A stretch of 64,000 bases of DNA from assembly GCA_002353825.1 (NCBI GenBank), contig DEKJ01000007.1, positions 24,937 through 88,936 on the forward strand, given 5' to 3'. Made by a program: the position numbers and the translations under genes. Under the pieces are notes generated by a model. That model was not told where the DNA came from. It ran no database searches and saw only the letters and a program-made list of their open reading frames with translations. Shown piece by piece: positions 41,791-49,213 of this stretch; the stretch's first letter is position 1; each line of letters starts with the position of its first letter. This stretch comes from Prevotella sp. UBA2725. GTDB lineage: Bacteria > Bacteroidota > Bacteroidia > Bacteroidales > Bacteroidaceae.

Positions 41791-42660
41791 ATGAAGATAG
41801 AGACAGGATTTATGCCTTTCAAAGGCTACAAGACTTTTTACCGCATTGTGGGAGAGAAGACGGATAAGGCTCCCTTGATTCTGCTCCATGGCGGCCCGGG
41901 TTCCACACACAACTATTTCGAGGTGCTCGATGCCTTGGCTGACACAACCCATCGTCAGATTATCTCTTACGACCAGATCGGATGTGGAGAGAGCTATCTC
42001 GACGGCCATCCCGAGCTCTGGCGCAAGGAGACGTGGGAGGAGGAGCTTAAGAGCCTTATCGACTACCTTCATATCACCGAGTTTCATCTTCTTGGTCAGT
42101 CGTGGGGCGGCATGCTTGCCATCGCCTATGCCATCGACATGAAACCTGCCGGACTGAAATCGATCATCCTCTCCAGCACGCTCTCCGAGAGTCAGCTGTG
42201 GGGCAAGGAGCAGCACCGGCTCATCACTTACATGAGTGACGAAGATCAGCACGCCATCGCCGAGGCCGAGCGTACGGGCAACTTCAACAGCCCAGCCTAT
42301 CTCCGTGCCAATGACCATTTCGTAGCCCGTCATGAGTTCGTCATCGGGCCCGACACCCCCGAGTGCATGAGTCGCAAGAAGCGCTTCGGCAATGAGGCTT
42401 ACCTCGTGGCGTGGGGACCCAACGAGTATAACCCCACGGGAACACTCAAAGATTTCAACTACACCCCGCGGCTCCATGAGATCACTTGTCCGGCGCTTGT
42501 CCTGAGTGGCACCGATGACCTCTGCACACCTTATATCGCCAAGACGCTTTACGACAACATCCCTCATTCACGTTGGGAGCTCTTCTATGGCGCCCGACAT
42601 ATGATCTTCACCGAGCAGACGGAGAAATATCTCAGGCTTCTGACTGAATGGCTGGGATAG
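41791..42660 (+). CDS. Proline iminopeptidase-like alpha/beta hydrolase
   Basis: This 289-residue cytoplasmic peptidase starts at ATG 41791, 18 nt after the -7 box TATTTTTG (41765-41772). It shows LLHGGPGSTHNYFE (oxyanion region), the nucleophile Ser in LGQSWGGMLA (about 104), Asp in LSGTDDLCTP and His in GARHMIF. Such enzymes release N-terminal proline from short peptides. It is monocistronic. Confidence 0.92.
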   Translation: MKIETGFMPFKGYKTFYRIVGEKTDKAPLILLHGGPGSTHNYFEVLDALADTTHRQIISYDQIGCGESYLDGHPELWRKETWEEELKSLIDYLHITEFHLLGQSWGGMLAIAYAIDMKPAGLKSIILSSTLSESQLWGKEQHRLITYMSDEDQHAIAEAERTGNFNSPAYLRANDHFVARHEFVIGPDTPECMSRKKRFGNEAYLVAWGPNEYNPTGTLKDFNYTPRLHEITCPALVLSGTDDLCTPYIAKTLYDNIPHSRWELFYGARHMIFTEQTEKYLRLLTEWLG

Positions 42661-42743
42661 AGCTAAATTATTTTTATGGATAGCGATGTGAGTTCTTATT
42701 ATTTTCCGTAATTTTGCATGGAGAATCATAAAAACAAATAATT

Positions 42744-43445
42744 ATGTCTACACCACACAATGCCGCTAAGGAAGGAGAAATAGCAGCGACCGTCATCATG
42801 TCCGGCGATCCGCTGCGCGCCAAGTTTATGGCAGAGAAATTCCTGGACAATCCCGCCTGCTTCAACACCGTGAGAAACATGTTGGGATATACGGGTACCT
42901 ACCATGGAGAACCCGTAAGTGTTATGGGTCACGGTATGGGTATGCCGTCAATAGGTATCTACACTTACGAGCTTTACAACTTTTATGGCGTTAAACAGAT
43001 CATTCGTGTAGGTACCGCAGGATGCGTTCAGCCGGGTATCAATATCGGCGACATCATCCTGGCACAGGGCGCCTGCACCGACTCCAACTATCTCCATCAA
43101 TACAACCTCCCCGGCACCTATGCACCCATTGCTGACTACGACCTGCTCTCGCGTGCTGTGGATAAATGCAGAGAGATGGGCGTCAACTATCGCGTGGGCA
43201 ATGTGCTCTCTTCCGACATTTTCTATGATGATAACAAAGAGTGGCACCAGTGGCAGAAGATGGGTGTCCTTGCCTTGGAGATGGAGAGCGCCGCGCTCTA
43301 TGCCAATGCTGCGAAAGCCGGCAAGAAAGCGCTTGCCCTGTTCACCGTCAGCGACAACCTCATCGAAGCCCAATCAGCAACGGCAGAGCAGCGTCAGCAT
43401 GCTTTCACCGACATGATGGAAGTGGCGTTCAGCCTGCTATCATAA
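42744..43445 (+). CDS. deoD: Purine-nucleoside phosphorylase, DeoD type
   Basis: This 233-residue trimeric-type phosphorylase cleaves purine (deoxy)nucleosides with phosphate. Diagnostic segments are VIMSGDPLRAKFMAEKFL, GHGMGMPSIGIYTYEL, RVGTAGC, EMESAALYANA and FTVSDNLIEA (catalytic Asp). Its -7 box TAATTTTG lies 28 bp upstream. The length is normal. Confidence 0.96.
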   Translation: MSTPHNAAKEGEIAATVIMSGDPLRAKFMAEKFLDNPACFNTVRNMLGYTGTYHGEPVSVMGHGMGMPSIGIYTYELYNFYGVKQIIRVGTAGCVQPGINIGDIILAQGACTDSNYLHQYNLPGTYAPIADYDLLSRAVDKCREMGVNYRVGNVLSSDIFYDDNKEWHQWQKMGVLALEMESAALYANAAKAGKKALALFTVSDNLIEAQSATAEQRQHAFTDMMEVAFSLLS

Positions 43446-43770
43446 TTTTTGATGAAAACAATAGTGTAACCAAAAAATCAATCCGAAGACCGGAAGAGCC
43501 ATCTTTTGCGGCTCAAAGGTTTTTGCATCGACTTTTCACGGCTTCTCACGACATGATGCTTAGAATAGATACTCATGTAGGGGCGTTTCTCACAAGGATA
43601 TAAACGATTCTAAATATGCTTACGCTGCTTTGAGGCTATTCGTAGCTTCACCAGGTATCGGCGAAGCCGACAGTCGTGAAAAGTCGTGAAAAGCTGCTGC
43701 AAAAGAAAGTCGTTGCTTTGTCAACGTCAATTCCTATCAATTTTCCTATTAATTGACTAAAATATGGTTG
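43446..43770. other. Gene-free stretch after deoD
   Basis: Only a weak hairpin GAGCC/GGCTC near 43498-43516 followed by T-rich sequence, and an AAAGTCGTGA duplication near 43677-43692, are visible. No gene or family relic is recognised. Confidence 0.5.
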
Positions 43771-43937
43771 TTATTTCTCCAGCAGCTTTACCGTTGAGAT
43801 AATGATCAGCGTGATGGCCTCCGATGTTGGCACCGCCAGCCACAGTCCGTTGTCGCCAATGATTGACGGCATGAGAATGAGGCAGGGCACGATGAGGAAG
43901 ACGCTACGGATGATATTGATGAGGGCTGTAGAGAAAA
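43771..43937 (-). pseudogene. Relic of a second MATE transporter (C-terminal 55 codons)
   Basis: The frame reads ALINIIRSVFLIVPCLILMP and then GDNGLWLAVPTSEAITLIII to TAA, nearly the same as the end of the intact pump at 29259-30602. Directly upstream is a copy of that gene's promoter leader (GGATACCCTCC, GGTGCAAAGGT at 43938-43979). A deletion has joined the promoter to the last codons, removing about 390 residues. Confidence 0.88.
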
Positions 43938-44055
43938 TGGATACCCTCCAATTAACGGGTGCAAAGGTGCGAATTTATACTCTTTTCAATCCTTCATTTA
44001 AAGCTCCCGAAATCCATATTCGCAGCAAACAGGATATGCTTGATGAAGCCTGCAA

Positions 44056-44922
44056 TCAGTGAAGCTTAGGGTCAGGTGAAGACAGAAAAGCCTTCAGTTC
44101 GTTGAGTCTTAATTGTATGGCACTTCGTCCATCCTCATACACTTTCTGCATGAGGTCCGTATCATGGGTGATATGTTTGATGGGCAATATTGATTCAGGC
44201 CGGATGACGAAAACTCTTCCGGCCTTTTCCTGTTGAAGCACGTATTCGGTTTCGGCATTGTACATCAGATGCCTTTCAGCTGCAGCCTTCAGAAACTTCG
44301 GATAGCGGTGGAGCTGAAGCCGGATAAGCGGCATCAGCAGATTGGGTTTCTTGACAAATCCTTTGGGTTGCGTCAGCACAACGACATTCCTGTCAAAGCC
44401 TTGCTGCTCAAAGAACCTCAGAGGAATAGAGTCGGAGATGCCGCCGTCGAGAAGCTTCCTGCCTTCCACATCTACGATCCTCGACGCCAACGGCATGGAT
44501 GCCGATGCCCGTATCCATTCGTTGAACTCATAGCCATGATGCATCAGAAGTTTGTACACCGGCTCGCCTGTAACAAGGTCAGTGCAAACAGCATAGAACT
44601 CCATCGGGTTGCTGTCGAAAGTAGACACATCGAACTTATCCAGTTTGTCGGGCAGTGTGTGGTAGTCAAATTCTGCGCCGAAGATGTCTCCCGTCTTCAG
44701 TAAGGATCTCAAACTGCAATATCTCCAGTCGTGTGCATAGCGCTTGTTGTAGCGTATGACACGCCCTGGCTGGCGGCTCTTATAGTTACAGCCGAAAGCA
44801 GCACCAGCCGACACGCCTATCACCCCGTCGAAATCAATGCCATTCTCCATCATGACATCCATGACGCCCGCAGTGAAAAGACCACGCAGAGCCCCTCCTT
44901 CAAGAACAAGTCCTTTTTTCAT
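44056..44922 (-). CDS. Patatin-like phospholipase (RssA/YjjU type)
   Basis: This 288-residue cytoplasmic hydrolase starts at ATG 44922 (MKKGLVLEGGALRGLF). It shows the oxyanion motif GGALRG, nucleophile Ser in GVSAGA and catalytic Asp in LLDGGISDSIP. It is close to the YjjU subfamily, whose members have esterase or phospholipase activity. A longer start at 44946 is possible but less likely. Confidence 0.93.
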   Translation of the reverse strand: MKKGLVLEGGALRGLFTAGVMDVMMENGIDFDGVIGVSAGAAFGCNYKSRQPGRVIRYNKRYAHDWRYCSLRSLLKTGDIFGAEFDYHTLPDKLDKFDVSTFDSNPMEFYAVCTDLVTGEPVYKLLMHHGYEFNEWIRASASMPLASRIVDVEGRKLLDGGISDSIPLRFFEQQGFDRNVVVLTQPKGFVKKPNLLMPLIRLQLHRYPKFLKAAAERHLMYNAETEYVLQQEKAGRVFVIRPESILPIKHITHDTDLMQKVYEDGRSAIQLRLNELKAFLSSPDPKLH

Positions 44923-45021
44923 GATCCTCTTTCTTTGTAGTTGCAATCTTTTAACGGGTACAAAAATACAAAAAGTTATTCGATTTGTGGCAAGCTATCG
45001 GGAGTTTAATCACCTATTATA

Positions 45022-45434
45022 GGTTCTTCTGCTTTTCGGGTTGATACTGCAGTCAACCTCGAAGAGGTTGTACATGAGTAGCCAGATAAGGAGCAGCACC
45101 TCGGAGAGGTGCCACTCGGTTAGCCCCAGGTGAGGAGCGCAGCGACGCAACCTGGGGTTCGGGTCGGGCGATTAAACCTGACCTGTCGAGGCCGGTTTTT
45201 AGGTCATTCGCCCTATTCACAACCCCACGTTTCGGCTACGCCTCACGTGTGGCTAACCATGTTCAACCTCTTCGAGGCAGAAGGTCAATTGTCACAACCC
45301 TGTCCTAACATACCCCAGGCTACGTCGCTACGCTCCTTTCCTGGGGTTATGTAGAGTCAGCCTCTCCGAGGCTGGGGTTACTCAGAGTCAGCCTCTCCGA
45401 GGCTGTGTCACGCTATAACCCGAAAAGAAGAACC
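45022..45434. mobile_element. Non-coding palindromic element with terminal inverted repeats (REP/MITE-like)
   Basis: The ends GGTTCTTCTGCTTTTCGGGTT (45022-45042) and AACCCGAAAAGAAGAACC (45417-45434) are inverted copies. Inside are several perfect hairpins: CAACCTC-GAA-GAGGTTG, GCACCTC-GGA-GAGGTGC, two AGCCTC-TCC-GAGGCT, and two inverted CCCCAGG...AGGAGCG..CAGCGACG modules. It encodes no protein. The structure resembles the hairpin clusters mobilised by RAYT/IS200-like transposases; none is present here, so it is probably moved in trans. Confidence 0.75.
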
Positions 45435-45443
45435 GATTTTTAT

Positions 45444-46439
45444 TTATTTCTGCAGCATCTTCTTGCCGTTCTTGATCACTACACCCTTATAGCTCTTGCT
45501 GACCCGTTGTCCTGCAAGGTTATAGATGGCATCGCTCTTCAACTGCTTAGTGGTAGCGATGGTGTTGATGTTGGTAGTGGTCTTGGCTCTGTACACCGTG
45601 ATCGACTTGCGGGTGTTGACGCTGTTGCCCTGTCCCCACATGTTCCAGTTGATGCCTTGCTGATTGTATTCGTTAGCCTCGTCAGCGAGTGCAGGTTTCA
45701 GGTCTTTGTACAGCACTGCGACATCGTTGTCGCCTAACTTCGTGGCGTTGATATCAGTGACCGTCACATTGCCTTTCAGACTCTTGATCGTGCCGATACC
45801 CCAACCAACGATAGAGCTCCCGTCTTTGGTGAGCTCGCCTGTAGTGGTATAGGTGAAGACGACTTTGTCGTTGTCGTTCAGTTTGAGCGCTTCGAACTGT
45901 GAGGTGAGGACATTGCCATATTGATCAAATTCAATGTTCGTGCCTTCGGTCTCGTACTGTATCTCTACCTGGCTCTTGGTATCCTTAAGGTCTGCCTCGG
46001 ATCCCAGATAAACCTCCTGAACGATGAGCTTGGCTTCCTTGCCTGCGTCCACATTCTGGCTCTGCACACAGATCTGTGACAGTTCAGTCAAATGGTCTTT
46101 CAGGTTCGCATCATTCTTCAGGTCAAGTGATACGACTCGGGAATTAGCAGGAATGGCAACGGTAGCGCTTGATACGGAGCAGTCGGGCTTTGCCTGAACA
46201 TAGAATTGCGTGTTGCCTACTGTAGGCTCAGCAAAGACGAGGACGAGCAAATCATCGTTGGACGCATCTGTAGGGCTGATCTAATAGCCTGCGCCTTTCC
46301 AACTGTCAGAGAATGTGATGGTCTTACCGTCAACGGTGCAGCCTGCTCCCCATGATGACCATGTCTTGTCGATTACTGTCTTTGCACTGATTGTCATTGC
46401 TGCAAGCGCAGCAATAGCGAGCGTAAAAATTCTCTTCAT
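45444..46439 (-). pseudogene. Secreted protein gene with an in-frame amber codon
   Basis: The frame runs from ATG 46439 (MKRIFTLAIAALAAMTISAK, signal peptide) to 45444. A TAG at 46281-46283 falls after residue 52, between GAGY and ISPTDASNDD. Downstream the frame stays open for about 278 codons and ends with YNLAGQRVSKSYKGVVIKNG, the usual C-terminal end of Prevotella secreted proteins. One CAG to TAG change would explain it. Two Ig-like or carbohydrate-binding-like domains are plausible; no catalytic motif is seen. Confidence 0.75.
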
Positions 46440-46679
46440 AAGCTTTGTTTTTAGTTTGTTGATATATGAATGTTTATAGAATGCTTTTATGGCTCAATGT
46501 TATGGCAAAGATAGGCTATTTGTTTGACATTGGCAAGGAAAATGCGTAAAATAACAGGATAATGAAACGATAGTATCATTATTTGGTAACATTTGTGCAA
46601 TCATCGCATCCTATTCTTAGTGCGGGTTGAGATGCCATTTTCAGAAATTTCTTTTCTTTTCAGCGTATTTCTTTATCCA

Positions 46680-47267
46680 TCAGGCTTCAAAGGTCACGAG
46701 TTCCCGTGGCAGCTTGATAGCCTTGAGTCTCCGGAACCATTTGCGTGGAGAGTCAGCTACCATCTGCTGCGCCTGACTGTCGATGATGTAGTAACTTGCA
46801 GAATAGTCATCCATCAGCGCACAGAAGGCGGACTTTATCCGGGAGCACTTCTCATTGAGAGCATTGTCAAGCGGATTGGTCAAGCGATTGACGGTCTCTA
46901 TGGCCTTCTCGTTATCGGTCTGTGGTGAGACCTTCCGGTAGATAGAGAGAAGCTCGTCACGATAGTCAGCCATCCGCTTGAACTCTATACCCTCGGGGTG
47001 ACCAAGAAACAACAGATAAACGGCACGGTGAATAGGGCTGAGCTGTACCTCCCTGTTGCCGTTGGCAAGGATGAAACGATAATCTTTCGTGATGATGAGC
47101 TTGCTCAGTGTGCCACGTGCTGCCTCAGTGCGCAGCTCCTCAAGGACTGGCACAGTGATAGCACGCAGAAGCAAGTCATTGCGGCCCATCATCTGCAAGT
47201 CATTGACAAGCTGACGAACCTGTCTTGCCTTGTCAAGTGCTTCATTATCGTTTGCATTGTTTTCCAT
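46680..47267 (-). CDS. Hypothetical protein of a Bacteroidota-specific type
   Basis: This 195-residue soluble protein starts at ATG 47267 (MENNANDNEAL), with a minus-strand -7 box TAACTTTG at 47277-47284. It has a helical N-terminus, then LSPIHRAVYLLFLGHPEGIEFKRMADYRDELLSIY, which looks like a winged-helix-like segment, and KCSRIKSAFCALMDDYSASYYIIDSQ. No named domain is recognised; a DNA-binding role is possible. It is divergent from the ftsZ-like gene. Confidence 0.75.
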   Translation of the reverse strand: MENNANDNEALDKARQVRQLVNDLQMMGRNDLLLRAITVPVLEELRTEAARGTLSKLIITKDYRFILANGNREVQLSPIHRAVYLLFLGHPEGIEFKRMADYRDELLSIYRKVSPQTDNEKAIETVNRLTNPLDNALNEKCSRIKSAFCALMDDYSASYYIIDSQAQQMVADSPRKWFRRLKAIKLPRELVTFEA

Positions 47268-47327
47268 TGTGTGGTGCAAAGTTAATGATTAACCGTCTCA
47301 AAACAATTTTCTATCCATAAAAAATTG

Positions 47328-47356
47328 TCGGCTGCAAGCCTTGCGGCCGATTTTTT
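47328..47356. terminator. Strong hairpin between two divergent promoters
   Basis: An 11-bp stem TCGGCTGCAAG/CTTGCGGCCGA (one mismatch) has a T6 run on the plus side and A6 (T6 on the minus strand) on the other side. It is upstream of both the minus-strand -7 box (47277-47284) and the plus-strand one (TACTTTTG, 47381-47388), so it terminates no visible gene and may insulate the two promoters. Confidence 0.6.
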
Positions 47357-47408
47357 CTTGTCTGTTTCCCTTGCATTCACTACTTTTGCACTCAAAGAAA
47401 AATGAGCT

Positions 47409-48875
47409 ATGGACAGTAAAGAACAGAACGTCTCAACAATATTGGATTTCGGCCCCGTTGAGGACACGTCGAAGCAGATCATCAAAGTTGTCGGTGTCGG
47501 TGGTGGCGGCTGCAATGCCGTGAAGAACATGTACGAGGAGGGTATTGCCAATGTGTCCTTTGCTGTCTGCAATACAGACAGTCAGGCACTTGCCAATTCT
47601 CCCATTCCCACCAAACTGCTGTTAGGAGAAAGTGGTCTTGGTGCCGGTGCTGACCCTGAGCGTGGCAAGCAGGAAGCTATCAACACGAAGGAACAGGTCA
47701 AGAAGCTGTTCAGTGACAATACAAAGATGTGTTTTATCACGGCCGGCATGGGCGGTGGTACCGGAACGGGTGCCGCGCCGATAATTGCGGGTGTTGCCCA
47801 CAGCATGGGTATCCTTACTATCGGTATTGTAACGATACCTTTCTTCTTTGAGAAGAAGAACAAGATTATCAAGGCTCTCAAGGGCGTGGAGGAGATGCGG
47901 AAAAACGTAGACTCCCTGCTTATCATCAACAATGAGAGTATCTGTGATATCTACTCCGATTCGAAAATCCCTCTCAAGGATGCATTCAAGTCTGCCGACC
48001 AGATACTGTGCAATGCTGCCAAGAGCATCTCCGAGCTCATTACATTGGAAGGCAACATCAATCTTGACTTCCGGGATGTCGAGACGACGATGCGCAATGG
48101 CGGTGGTGCAATCATGGCTATCGGCCGTGCCAAAGGCGAGCGCCGCGTAGAGAAGGCTATTGTCAATGCACTTGAGTCACCTCTATTATATGGCAGTGAC
48201 ATAACGAAGGCAAAGAACATCCTATTCAATATATATACGAGTGACGATGCTCCGCTATTTGTCAGTGAAATGCGTGAGGTAGACTCATTCATGTATGAGC
48301 TCAATCCCGACATCAATGTCATCTGGGGTACATCCGACGACAACACGCTGGGTGAAGATGCCAAGGTCATCATTCTCGCCACAGGTCTCGATAACCGGTT
48401 CTTGCCCGCTGAACAGCCAAGTGAGAATCAGTCCGATGACTATTACGACAAGATCATCTCCAAACTGTATCGCGAGCCCGTGGAAGGCTTGAAACCAAAG
48501 CCAGTCAGAGACCAGGTTGAAAAAGTGGAGCCCATAGAGAAGAAAGAAGGAGAGGTCACTCCCGAATCAACAGTCGAGGAACCAATGGGCGAAGAACCGA
48601 CACTTGAGGTTAATGATGCTTCAACGGAGGCACCTTCAGATCCAACGGAGACACCTTCAGATATAGAAGTAAATATTGTCAATCTGGAAGAGACACAAGA
48701 AAAAGAAGGTAAAGAAGAGGCCTATCCAGTAGATGAACATCACGATGAAGTTCCGGAAGAAGAATCAAAGCCAAAGTCGAAAGTCGAGTTTCATCATAGA
48801 CCGACCTTCCTTGAGCGAATGAAGGATCGGTTAGCCAAGAACCTCGGCAAGTTCGTCAGCGATGAGGATGACTGA
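47409..48875 (+). CDS. ftsZ: FtsZ-family tubulin-like GTPase (stand-alone, divergent)
   Basis: This 488-residue protein has the GTPase core at about 20-335 with GVGGGGCNAV (29-38), the tubulin signature GMGGGTGTGAAP (113-124) and the T7 loop NINLDFRDV (216-224) with both catalytic Asp. It therefore should polymerise and hydrolyse GTP. A long acidic linker (about 350-460) and a basic end (FLERMKDRLAKNLGKFV) follow. No ftsA, ftsQ or mur genes are nearby, so it may be a second FtsZ. The next gene encodes a kinase-like/AAA+ protein. Confidence 0.9.
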   Translation: MDSKEQNVSTILDFGPVEDTSKQIIKVVGVGGGGCNAVKNMYEEGIANVSFAVCNTDSQALANSPIPTKLLLGESGLGAGADPERGKQEAINTKEQVKKLFSDNTKMCFITAGMGGGTGTGAAPIIAGVAHSMGILTIGIVTIPFFFEKKNKIIKALKGVEEMRKNVDSLLIINNESICDIYSDSKIPLKDAFKSADQILCNAAKSISELITLEGNINLDFRDVETTMRNGGGAIMAIGRAKGERRVEKAIVNALESPLLYGSDITKAKNILFNIYTSDDAPLFVSEMREVDSFMYELNPDINVIWGTSDDNTLGEDAKVIILATGLDNRFLPAEQPSENQSDDYYDKIISKLYREPVEGLKPKPVRDQVEKVEPIEKKEGEVTPESTVEEPMGEEPTLEVNDASTEAPSDPTETPSDIEVNIVNLEETQEKEGKEEAYPVDEHHDEVPEEESKPKSKVEFHHRPTFLERMKDRLAKNLGKFVSDEDD

Positions 48876-48887
48876 TTGACGTGTATA

Positions 48888-49029
48888 AAGATCGCGCCTC
48901 ATATGTGACGGAAACGCGCCACATATGAGGCGGTAATGCGCCACAGACGAGGCGGAAACGTGACACATATGAGGCGGTAATGCGACACAAATGAGGCGGA
49001 AACGTGACACATATGAGGCGTGATGGAAT
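48888..49029. repeat. 22-bp palindromic tandem repeat element, copy C
   Basis: Six units with core CGCCACATATGAGGCG or close variants have a 22-bp period. The linkers alternate strictly between GAAAC and GTAAT, giving a 44-bp superperiod. The ends are AGATCGCGCC and GCGTGATGGAATTC, as in copies A and B. It starts 13 bp after the ftsZ-like stop codon. A minus-strand -7 box (TAACTTTG at 49090-49097) points into it. Confidence 0.92.
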
Positions 49030-49213
49030 TCTCCATTTTGGCACAGCATTCTTTGATTTTTACCATATTCATGTTTTTGTTTCCTGGAGCAAAGTTAATC
49101 ATTCCGTTCACCTATACCAAACTTTTTATGATATAGTGTTGAAATGTATTATACAACGGCAAGTGTTAGATTCCTGCTATCACATTACTCTATATTATCG
49201 CAACAGAAAAGAT

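Noticed and set aside
48888..49029. Possible CRISPR array at the tandem repeats
   Set aside because: The units are contiguous with only 5-6 bp conserved linkers, have no unique spacers, and no cas genes are near.
48831..49111. Overlapping small ORFs in repeat copy C (peptides rich in RLICGALPPHM-like units)
   Set aside because: Because 22 is not a multiple of 3, the repeat is open in several frames; the peptides are by-products of the DNA repeat.
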